A stretch of DNA of 64,000 bases from contig JAOANR010000002.1 in the NCBI GenBank assembly GCA_030278955.1, positions 22,368,057-22,432,056 on the forward strand. Reading direction: 5' to 3'. The stretch comes from Hygrophila difformis. Its lineage: Eukaryota > Streptophyta > Magnoliopsida > Lamiales > Acanthaceae. Of the stretch, positions 44,348 through 55,700 are shown piece by piece. A model generated the notes under the pieces. The model saw nothing but the letters and a program-made list of their open reading frames with translations, made no database searches and was not told where the DNA came from. Position 1 is the stretch's first letter, and each line of letters begins with the position of its first letter. The translations under genes were made by a program, and so were the position numbers.

Positions 44348-45840
44348 AAGTCCTCCCTGCCGCCGGCGCCGCCGCCGCCGCCGGCGGCCCTCCGGCGAAC
44401 CACCACCACCATCGTATTCCATCTCCTCCACCCCTCCAACCAATATTTCAACATCATCACCATCCTCGTCAGCCGTCTCCGACCAACCTCCTCCGGCCAC
44501 CAGCCTCTCCGGCAGCTCCTCCATTCCCGACCACACCCCTTTTCCGGCCATCCCTCCGCCTCGACAGCCGCCGCCCTCCATCACAGCCCCAAACTCGAGC
44601 CACCACCGACCATCCTCCATCTTCTTCCTCATCCTCCGATTCGCCCTCATCAACCACCACCACTTTCAACCTCCAATCTCAACAACAACAAACCCCAAAA
44701 TCAAAATCAAGAGAAGAAGAGGACAAGAACAGTAGCAACAACCACAGCCCTTCTCCGCCCTTTCTCGGCCTCATCTCGCTCCCTCCGCTCCAGCGCCGCC
44801 CTCGCGCCTCCGTCTCCAGATTTCCAAATTCTCAGCGCCCAGCTCCGCCCCCATCTCCATCCAAATCCGAGACAACCACCACCACCATCCATCTCCACCA
44901 GCGGCCGCCGCCGCTTCCACACCTCCCACCGAGCACAGCCGCCCTTCTCCCTCCACCAACAGAGCCACCGCAACCCGAGGCTCCCATCTCCAGCCACCGC
45001 GAGCGCCGCCGCTGCTCAGCCACCATTCCCGCCTCCATCTCCTCCATCCGAAGCCGCTGCCCCAGCGCCGGCAGCCACCATTCGCACCTCCAGTCTTCAG
45101 CTTCCGCCACCGCCGCTCGCTTCCAGGCTAGCCACCACCTCCACATCCGCAATTTCAGAAGACCAAGAAGAGAAAGGAAACTGTGGGAGGAAGAAGAAGA
45201 AAAGATTAAGAAAACTGGAAATAAACGAGGAAGAGAGAACAGAAAACGAGCAAGAAAATAAAAACTGGAAGTGGAGAAGAGATTTGGGAAAGATGAAGAA
45301 GAAAAACTGAGAAGAGGAGATGAAGATGGGATCGAGACAGATGGAGAGATAATGAGGAAAAAGAGAAAAGAAAGAGAGGAGAGAGAAAATTAATCCCTTG
45401 TCGCGGAGTAACACATCGCGCCCAAGTGCTCCGCGCCCAGAAAAATGCTCCGCGCCCAAAATTATTCCGAGACTGTGAGAGGAAAATCAAGCCACAAAAG
45501 TTTGTCGCGGAACATGGTTCCGCGACAAAGTGGATCGCGCCCAGAGACAACCTTCCGCGCCCAGAGGAAAGAAAGCCTCTCCGCGACAGAGAGCCCCTCC
45601 GAGACAGCCCTCACGTGACCACTCCCACTTTCTTTTCCCACATGCTCAATCTGTTCCAAGCTCCCAGGACCTCAAGTCCCGCAACACATGGAAAGTTTGT
45701 CTCTTCCCCTGGACCTCGAAGTCCCGGCCCCTCCTGGGCGCCATCTTGGAGCCAAAAAGTGTTTTGTCCCTATTCCGCGACAAAGCAATTGTTTAGCGAC
45801 CAGGTGGGCCTTGAATGGGCCTAGGGCTAATTCTACTCTC

Positions 45841-45850
45841 TATAAATATA
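45841..45850 (+). promoter_or_regulatory. TATA box of LARD 5' LTR
   Basis: TATAAATATA about 2.1 kb into the LTR, followed by a C-rich start region. Repeated at 54844-54853 in the 3' LTR. The leader downstream would then be about 4 kb before the PBS. Confidence 0.6.
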
Positions 45851-46580
45851 TCCTCCCACCCCCTTGAACAGTAACCTAGCTACACTTTAGTTTAGTTTAC
45901 TGTTTTGGAGGCACCACTGTGCTCTCCAAAATTAGTGTAGGTAGATGTAGTTTAATTTATTTTCATGCCATGTAGAGATAGACTCTAGCTTAGTTTAATT
46001 TATGCTTTGTAATAAATTAGTGTAGCTAGTGTTCACTTTTATTTTTCCAGTTTTATATTTTGTAGTTTGTGGGTATCAAACACTTAATTAATGGGTGTAT
46101 TTTGGACCATGTTTTGGTATTGTAGTTAGGTTTTATTGCTTTCCTTATTTAATAAAATGCATAAACATTTGATATTTACCCTTGATAGATTTAGTGTAGG
46201 TTTTATTTTATTTTATTTTCATTTTTATTTTTAGTGTTAGCTTAGTGTGTTTGTATTCTTTCCTCCTGCACTAGTTTAGTCTCTTTTTATTTTATCTTAT
46301 TTTTATTTTCATTTCACTGTTTATGTACTTTTTAGTCTTAAGTATTTTTCTTACTTTTTATTTTCTCTCTCTAGTGCACTAGATCTAAAAGGGAAAGTGT
46401 TAAAGTGTTTATGCATTTTTATTTAAAAATTGCATCTCCTATATTGTATTGCACTACATTGTAACCCCACGGGTTGCAATGTAATTTTCCCGTTGTGATC
46501 CCACGGATCACAACGCACTCCCCCGCAATGCAATATTAGGCGTTATGCTGCCAAAATTTTTATAAAATATTTTAAAAACC

Positions 46581-47105
46581 CTTTGTCGCCATACACTCTT
46601 GTCGCGGAACCACGTTCCGCGACAAAACCCATGTTTAGCGACAAAGGACCAAATTCTTGCATTTTGTCTGCATGGCTTTTGTCGCGGAGCACCCTTGTCG
46701 CGGAACCACGTTCCGCGACAAAATCTTATTCCGAGACAGAAAATTATGCCTTGCCATTATTTTGAAACCCCTTGGTCGCGATGCAACTCTTGTCGCGGAA
46801 CCATGTTCCGCGACAAAATCCTTGATTAGCGACCAAGGACCCAAATACTTGTAATTTTATTCTGGGAGGACTCTGGCGCGGAAATCACGTACCGCGACAA
46901 AATCCTTGTTCCGCGACCAGGAATTATGTCCTTACCAATTTTCAACCCCCTTTGTCGCTATGTCTCCTTGTCGCGGAACCATGTTCCGCGACAAAAATTT
47001 TTGCTTAGCGACAAAACAAACCCTAATTTTCAAAATCCCATTTCTCTTATTTCCCACCCCTTTGTCGCGAAACCCTTGTCGCGGAGCCACGCTCCGCGAC
47101 ACAAA
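46581..47105. repeat. Array of six palindromic units in LARD 5' LTR
   Basis: Six units of about 85-105 bp, each with a perfect or near-perfect palindrome TTGTCGCGGAAC-CAY-GTTCCGCGACAA: 46599-46625, 46695-46721, 46790-46816, a damaged one near 46873-46900, 46968-46994, and 47076-47100, where the stem is GGAGC/GCTCC instead of GGAAC/GTTCC. Most units also carry TTGTCGC before and TTAGCGACAAA after the palindrome. A further copy is at 45501-45529. Confidence 0.92.
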
Positions 47106-49865
47106 CTCTGCATCGCGACAAAGTGGCACCTTTTTGCCAAATTTTTATTCTTCATCCCACTCCATTAATTAATTGAACCTTTATATTAATATTTTGAGGT
47201 TGAAATCCAATGATCTCAATCCATGATTAATTTGATATAAAGAACTTTGTTCAATTTCCCATTAAAAGATTCTTCTACAAATAATTAAACTCTAATGATC
47301 TAAGTATATAATCCGGACTGTAATTAATTAATTAATTAGGGAATGAGTGATTATTTAGACCATGAAGAGTAATTATGGAATCATTTCCATACCTTGCATG
47401 AGAAACCAATGTCTCTCATGCAAGATGACCCAAAAATATTTTCTTTTATTTATTTTGTCTTTTCCGTGTTGTGTGAAACAGCTAGTAAGGGATATAACAG
47501 ACTAATGTTGGCGGGTATTCCCACACGGATAACTAGCTCGTGGTCTGTATATTAATTATTAGATTGTTATTTTGCATGGTCTGGATAGTGGCCGGTGGAA
47601 GCCTTGGCGGTTCATCCATCCGGGATTACAATAGCTGCTCAGCTGACTCCTATCCGGATACAGTTTTATTCTCTTTATCTTAATTTCAAAACCTGAATTC
47701 AAGTTGTAGTATTATTAAATGATGTCGACCAACATGATTTGAGAAGTATTACAACAAGAAAATATGTGGGTTTTCTCCCATTCACAGACAAAAGGGAGCT
47801 GAATGACGGCGGTCACCGTCACTTGGAATTCCCTTCTGTCTAAAAATCTTTCCATCTGGAATAATTGGGAACTGGATAGCAGATGTTTGCAGTCCAGATC
47901 ACCCCAGTTATTTCTGACACTCTTTTTAGCCAAATAAATTCTTCTCATCTCCGGCTATTTCACCTTTGTGTTCCAACTTCTGTCTAAACCCGCCTTATAT
48001 TTTGGGTTGTTTACTTTTACACTTCTCTATAAATTTATGCATGATATTATTATGTAGATATTGTGGTCAATATTATTTTGGGATCATTCCGTTGGACATG
48101 GAAGTCTTGATTATAAATCAGATGTCTCATAATAAATTTCCAACAAAAATTCATTTATAAATCCGGATCTGAGTAAGGGATAAATTCGACAGTTATGACT
48201 AATTCATATCCGACTGGGGGTTGATTTTGGGAAATTAGAAGCAGAGTCAGCGATTAGGTCTCACCTAGACTGAAAGGGTCTGTGTTCTTATTGAGAGTCT
48301 AGTACCTGATAGGGAATGATTTTCAGATTTATTATTTTCCAAAATTGCTGTTTGTTGGAAATCTTGTATTAATTATTACACTGGGTCAGATTCCACTTGG
48401 ATTCCGATGAGGTGTGACAGATAATACTAGAGGAACAACATTCGGGCCTTGGTTATTTTCTAAGGTAAGGTTGAGTATTCTTTCAACTGCTATCTTCTTC
48501 TGCCAAAGCCTATTTTTGAGTCCTGAGTGAGTGCATCCGGAACGAACTAATTTATTAGTTCGTTTCATTAGTTTGTATCTCATAACCACCCGACGGGAAG
48601 TGAACACTGCGAGCGGTTCACCGAGAATAGGGAATTCTTGATCCACACCCGGTCATTCTGACTGGGGGCTTTCTTTTACTACCAGGGTCAGACTTTCAAA
48701 AACCTCCGAGTGATAGGATTTTAAATGCTTTCTTTACCGCTTTCTTTTAATTGCTTTCTTTAGAGGTCACTCGGTTGTATTGAGAGTTGTGTAACTGCTA
48801 CTAGGACTGAGAGTTAAGGGATAGTTCAGGGCTTAATTAGAATCTTTGGGCGTGACATGGGGGAATGATAACGGTACTTGACACTTCAATAAATGATTTG
48901 TCAGGTGTTGCTTATCCACCACAGATGAATAATATGCCTCAGCATGGCCATGTGAGGGCATTTATGAGTCTATGGTATCTTAGAATTTGTTTTCTTAAGA
49001 GCATGTAAACTCTTACTGTAAGTACCTGTCTGTTAAAGGGAACATGGTACAGGGAACATGAGAGTTAGCTAACTGATGGATTATCCCAAACAAAGATCTG
49101 CGTAACAAAATGGAAGTTTAACTATGTTTCATCTGAATCTTGTCCAACCTTTATAATTTTCTCCCTGTCCCTTCTGTCTCATTTTAAATCTGCTTTCTTA
49201 GAATAATCTTAATCGCTTTCTTAGAAATAATTTTATTGCTTTCTTAGTCTAAATTTAATTCGCTTTCTAGAATAATTTTATCTGCTTTATTTGATTGCTT
49301 TCATAGCTTAGTTTAAATTATGTCAAGTAGTTGTTAGTCATTTCTCAAACTTAAATCGAGTAACCGAGTGGAAAATCTTAGTAAACGGCGTGGGCCCTGC
49401 TTCCATCGCACATCCTCCAGTGAACGATCCGGTACTTACTATAAATTACTGCAATTTTTGACTCCGTGCGCTTTCGGGGGCACAGTTTCTTAACACGAGT
49501 AAATAAAAAAATGTGATTTTTCAGAAAATACTCATGTAGTGGGAATCTGCCGAAAGTTTCATGGTAGGTAATCTCATGACATGAAATCATGAGAAGTATC
49601 ATGGCACATATGCCGGGGACCCTCAGTGTGACAGGCTGAAGGTCAATCTATCCCGGTTGTACCATGAGACTTGTCAAAAGTTTCATGACATGAGAGGACT
49701 GCAGCGCCATTTGAAATTAAAGCACCCCACCTGAGTAATAAAGAGTAACAACCTTTATATATCCCTAAACCCATTCCATAAATCATAACTCCTTCATTTA
49801 ATAAAATTCAATCCTGATATATTTTAGAAATTTACTCGTGTTAATGAAATTTGTCAAAAGTTTCA

Positions 49866-49883
49866 TGGCGCCGTTGCCGGGGA
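49866..49883 (+). other. Primer binding site, tRNA-Asp (LARD)
   Basis: TGGCGCCGTTGCCGGGGA directly follows the LTR. From memory this is the exact complement of the last 18 bases, with CCA, of plant tRNA-Asp. tRNA-Asp priming is typical of Athila/Tat-type elements, unlike the tRNA-Met of families A and D. Confidence 0.9.
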
Positions 49884-52714
49884 GGATGCAGCGTCGTTTA
49901 TTAAGAGAATTACACTCCTGATTACTCATAGTTAGTTTAGTGTTAGTTTAGTTTAGTGTACTTATTTCAGAACAGAGAAGTACCCTCAAATCAATTAAAC
50001 ATTTAGAGTACTAAGACTCTAAATGTGAGGATGTTGATTTGAAGGGAAAACCTAACCGATTTGGTATTTTTGCTTGCAGGAATCATGGAGCCACCAAAAT
50101 GGTGTACGGAGTTAAATGTGGAAGTGTAGCATTGGGGCTACACTACTTTGATTTTTCGTTTAATTACACTTCGCCAATTGCAAAATCTAGGTTAATTAAA
50201 CGAGAAATCAAAGAAATGGAGAAGTGTAGCAGTGGAGCTACACTAATTGGCAATTGTAAATTGCACAACACGTGAGACTCACGTGTTTGTCATCTCCACC
50301 ACATCCGGACCACGAAGCTCAACCGCTGCTCCATCGCTCATCCACCTCAACACCACCACTGCGCTGAGGAAGCCCTCATCACTGGTGAAACAACAAATGG
50401 AGCAGCAGATCTTCGGACTACCAATTGCTCACCATCATCGGACAAGCCACGGCCATCATCTCACTTTCCGTCGCCCCTGTCCCGACTGAGCATCTAAAGA
50501 GGTTCCCGGTTGGATTAGTTCTGTAATTGACCGAAGATTATATCCGGAATTCAAAGAAATTTAAAATCCGGAATAATTTTCGCAAGCACGGAATTAATCC
50601 AACCTAAATTTCTGCAAGTCAAAATTATATGTATACATATATTTATATTTATATCTCTTGTGAATATTATTAAATAATTCGGGTGTTAATCAATTAACTC
50701 ACATTTAGAGTACTAAGACTCTAAATGTGAGGATGTTGATATTTTTGAGGAAACCCGATAACTTCTTCTGTGTTTGCTTTGCAGGAATTTGTGGAATCAC
50801 CAAAAAGAAAATTAAAGCTCCAAAACAGGTTCCCGGTTGGATTGATTCTGTGATTAGTTGAAAGTATTCCTGGAATTTAAAGCAATTTAAAATCCGGAAT
50901 AACATTTATAAGAACAGAATTAATCCAACCTAATTTATGCAAGCAAATGTAGTAGATTAAATTCTATAAAATTTAAAAATGTGATTGAACAATTTTGATG
51001 AAAATCAGAATTCTTCTTAAGTATCGGGCATCGAGCAATCGCCTTGTTCGACGAACCAAACGATCACACATAGCCAAAATCGTCGAACATTTAATTGGTT
51101 TGACGAAAAAGGCTATCGGAATTATTCTTCTATCTTTCATGTTAATATTTTCTCCCTCCCTCCCTCCTCTTTTATTTTATTTTGATTTTGATAATGTGTT
51201 TAAGTAGGAATTGATTTACTCACATTTCGAGCAAGGCTCAAAATGTGAGGATGTTGATTCTTCACTTAAAAAAAAAAAAAAAAAAAAAAAAAAGTGTGTT
51301 ACTTTTCTTTTTGTTTATTTTTATTATTTTATATTTAAACCCAGTGCAAAGCATGCATAACTCTGTCTAAGAATTCACATATTTGATGTTGGTTTATGAT
51401 TAAATTCTCAAACTTTTAAATTGGGATAATATAATTGAATACATGCATGATATGAATTTTTGAGGTTTTGAGCTATAAAAATTTAATGATATAATCATCT
51501 TGTTGGGTAATAAGTCCTCATGTTGAGAATTTAATTGAATAGATTGTAAGAATTTTTTCAAAGATTATATTTAAGAATATTGTATGACATGAATCAACCA
51601 TTCCATGTGAGATTTGAGCCATGAGTCATTTTTACTCATTCTTTTCTTTGATGTGTGAAAATCATTTTGATTAAAGGAAACTAGAACTTGCGATTGGGAC
51701 CGATTCAAGACCATGCCATATTCCAAAAATCGAGCATATGATCGAGGCACTTAGAAAAACCCAAATTTTGGCCTTCGTTTGAATTCCAAACCCAAAAATA
51801 TTTTCCCTTTAGGATAAACCAACTTGAGCCTTTAAGCCTAATTTTTCTTTGAAGCCCTCTATATTATTCCAAGCCTTCTAAAAAGACCACAAAATTCAAA
51901 CCCAAGTGTGCAAGAATAAATTTTATCAAGGCATTACAATTTTTGATCATCAACAAAAATTTCAAATCGGTATTCAATAAACCGATATATATAAAAAAAA
52001 AAAAAAGAAGAAATATGTTGAATTCTATTCAACACATATAAATTGCAAATGACAAAGCAATTAGACTAAGTCTAATGTCATGCAACATGAAAAGAAAAAC
52101 AAAAGAAGAAAGAAATATATTGATGATCATAAATTTTTAAATAAAATATATGCCTAGTTATGATAGAATAAATTCTTGCCACTTTTTAGCCCAATAATTT
52201 CCTTTCCTACCAAATGTTACAACCGTATGCCCCATTATAACCCTCTCAATAAGACCTCATGATCTCGATTTGAAGAAATGAGTCGGTGGCGAGTTGGTCC
52301 AATCGCAAGCATATGGGATAATTTAATTAAATTTGATTATGAGTGCTCATTGATAAAACCCCCTTTTTGAGAGTGAGTGAAATTTCCGTTTCTACTATAT
52401 GTGAGGCTCTGCTTTTAATTATGTTCATGTCATACTTTAATTCTAGAATTAAATCAATGAATTTTTCTAAACATGATGTTCATGAAGAATTATCAATAAT
52501 GAATGATTTGTAGGCCTGATTAAGTGAGAAGTATCATTTCATTAAACACTGCAATCAAGAGAATTTAATACTTGTAGTTTTCGGTTGTCTTATCCCAATC
52601 TAAAAAGAATGAAATTTTTGAAGCCACGAAAATAGATTGAATATGCAGCGTCCATGCTCTTATGAGCACTGACTCTGACTGCTCGGGGACGATCAGTATT
52701 AAATGTGAGGATGT
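49884..52714 (+). other. Non-coding internal region of the LARD element
   Basis: No retroelement domain. Contains four copies of GAGGATGTTGAT (50027, 50729, 51247, 52707), three of them preceded by an 11-bp-stem hairpin (ACATTTAGAGT/ACTCTAAATGT at 49999-50026 and 50701-50728; a variant at 51222-51246). The fourth spans the junction with the 3' LTR. Two diverged blocks beginning GGTTCCCGGTTGGATT (50502 and 50828) show an internal duplication. A 24-base A run lies near 51269-51293. From 51300 on I see AT-rich unassigned sequence. Confidence 0.7.
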
Positions 52715-55700
52715 TGATAATGGCCAAAATTGACCATTATTTTCAATCTATTTCCGTGTCTAATACGGACATTTGATCGCATTCCGGTCTTATTTAAATA
52801 AGAAAGCAGTCGAATTTGACAGATTTATGCAAGTTTGTATAAATAATAAGTTGGTATTGAAAAACACAAAAATATTGTTATTTTTATTATTTTCATATTA
52901 AAAAACCCACAAACATGATAAAATACTAAAAATCCCACATTTGATAATTATGGTCTAGTAATATTTGTTCGGTGGAACACGGGTCCATTAAACGAATTTC
53001 TAGCCAAATAATCAAATGGAATAAATATTATATTTATAATATTACATTTTGATGTATATATTTATAACTTTTATGTTTATTTTTATTTCTGTTTTCTGAT
53101 TTGATTAAGAAATAATTAGTTAACTAATCACTGTTAATTTTAATTAATTGCAGGTGTTTAAGTTAAGTTGGTCCAAAGAGTTTTAAATCCAGTCCAGCAA
53201 GTTCAAAGCCCAATCTGGAAGCCCAATTGATCCATTATCCAAGCCCAAACCCCTAAACCCACTAAGCCCAATCCAACTCCAACCCCATTAGCCCAAGCCC
53301 ACTAAAATCAAGCCCAAACCCCATTCAAACCCTAACCTAACCCTAACCCCAAGTCCTCCCTGCCGCCGGCGCCGCCGCCGCCGCCGGCGGCCCTCCGGCG
53401 AACCACCACCACCATCGTATTCCATCTCCTCCACCCCTCCAACCAATATTTCAACATCATCACCATCCTCGTCAGCCGTCTCCGACCAACCTCCTCCGGC
53501 CACCAGCCTCTCCGGCAGCTCCTCCATTCCCGACCACACCCCTTTTCCGGCCATCCCTCCGCCTCGACAGCCGCCGCCCTCCATCACAGCCCCAAACTCG
53601 AGCCACCACCGACCATCCTCCATCTTCTTCCTCATCCTCCGATTCGCCCTCATCAACCACCACCACTTTCAACCTCCAATCTCAACAACAACAAACCCCA
53701 AAATCAAAATCAAGAGAAGAAGAGGACAAGAACAGTAGCAACAACCACAGCCCTTCTCCGCCCTTTCTCGGCCTCATCTCGCTCCCTCCGCTCCAGCGCC
53801 GCCCTCGCGCCTCCGTCTCCAGATTTCCAAATTCTCAGCGCCCAGCTCCGCCCCCATCTCCATCCAAATCCGAGACAACCACCACCACCATCCATCTCCA
53901 CCAGCGGCCGCCGCTGCTTCCACACCTCCCACCGAGCACAGCCGCCCTTCTCCCTCCACCAACAGAGCCACCGCAACCCGAGGCTCCCATCTCCAGCCAC
54001 CGCGAGCGCCGCCGCTGCTCAGCCACCATTCCCGCCTCCATCTCCTCCATCCGAAGCCGCTGCCCCAGCGCCGGCAGCCACCATTCGCACCTCCAGTCTC
54101 CAGCTTCCGCCACCGCCGCTCGCTTCCAGGCTAGCCACCACCTCCACATCCGCAATTTCAGAAGACCAAGAAGAGAAAGGAAACTGTGGGAGGAAGAAGA
54201 AGAAAAGATTAAGAAAACTGGAAATAAACGAGGAAGAGAGAACAGAAAACGAGCAAGAAAATAAAAACTGGAAGTGGAGAAGAGATTTGGGAAAGATGAA
54301 GAAGAAAAACTGAGAAGAGGAGATGAAGATGGGATCGAGACAGATGGAGAGATAATGAGGAAAAAGAGAAAAGAAAGAGAGGAGAGAGAAAATTAATCCC
54401 TTGTCGCGGAGTAACACATCGCGCCCAAGTGCTCCGCGCCCAGAAAAATGCTCCGCGCCCAAAATTATTCCGAGACTGTGAGAGGAAAATCAAACCACAA
54501 AAGTTTGTCGCGGAACATGGTTCCGCGACAAAGTGGATCGCGCCCAGAGACAACCTTCCGCGCCCAGAGGAAAGAAAGCCTCTCCGCGACAGAGAGCCCC
54601 TCCGAGACAGCCCTCACGTGACCACTCCCACTTTCTTTTCCCACATGCTCAATCTGTTCCAAGCTCCCAGGACCTCAAGTCCCGCAACACATGGAAAGTT
54701 TGTCTCTTCCCCTGGACCTCGAAGTCCCGGCCCCTCCTGGGCGCCATCTTGGAGCCAAAAAGTGTTTTGTCCCTATTCCGCGACAAAGCAATTGTTTAGC
54801 GACCAGGTGGGCCTTGAATGGGCCTAGGGCTAATTCTACTCTCTATAAATATATCCTCCCACCCCCTTGAACAGTAACCTAGCTACACTTTAGTTTAGTT
54901 TACTGTTTTGGAGGCACCACTGTGCTCTCCAAAATTAGTGTAGGTAGATGTAGTTTAATTTATTTTCATGCCATGTAGAGATAGACTCTAGCTTAGTTTA
55001 ATTTATGCTTTGTAATAAATTAGTGTAGCTAGTGTTCACTTTTATTTTTCCAGTTTTATATTTTGTAGTTTGTGGGTATCAAACACTTAATTAATGGGTG
55101 TATTTTGGACCATGTTTTGGTATTGTAGTTAGGTTTTATTGCTTTCCTTATTTAATAAAATGCATAAACATTTGATATTTACCCTTGATAGATTTAGTGT
55201 AGGTTTTATTTTATTTTATTTTCATTTTTATTTTTAGTGTTAGCTTAGTGTGTTTGTATTCTTTCCTCCTGCACTAGTTTAGTCTCTTTTTATTTTATCT
55301 TATTTTTATTTTCATTTCACTGTTTATGTACTTTTTAGTCTTAGGTATTTTTCTTACTTTTTATTTTCTCTCTCTAGTGCACTAGATCTAAAAGGGAAAG
55401 TGTTAAAGTGTTTATGCATTTTTATTTAAAAATTGCATCTCCTATATTGTATTGCACTACATTGTAACCCCACGGGTTGCAATGTAATTTTCCCGTTGTG
55501 ATCCCACGGATCACAACGCACTCCCCCGCAATGCAATATTAGGCGTTATGCTGCCAAAATTTTTATAAAATATTTTAAAAACCCTTTGTCGCCATACACT
55601 CTTGTCGCGGAACCACGTTCCGCGACAAAACCCATGTTTAGCGACAAAGGACCAAATTCTTGCATTTTGTCTGCATGGCTTTTGTCGCGGAGCACCCTTG

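Larger units (their letters stand above)
43712..49865 (+). repeat. 5' LTR of the LARD element (6154 bp)
   Basis: Begins with a near-palindrome (TAATGGcCAA/TTGaCCATTA). Then AAGCCCA repeats and CCCTAA units (44190-44350), a CCG/CCA-rich GC block (44350-45150), a GAA-rich stretch, mixed CCGCGCCC and CCGCGAC motifs (45400-45620), TATA at 45841, TTTAGTTTAG repeats, the palindrome array (46581-47105), several kb of unassigned sequence, GCTTTCTTAG repeats (about 48728-49310) and the AAAGTTTCATG repeats near the end. No conserved protein was recognised. Confidence 0.92.

Noticed and set aside
44285..45152. Gly/Arg-rich minus-strand frames and Pro-rich plus-strand frames in the LARD GC block
   Set aside because: They reflect CCG/CCA simple repeats. 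Several overlapping frames are open at once, which is expected of such composition.
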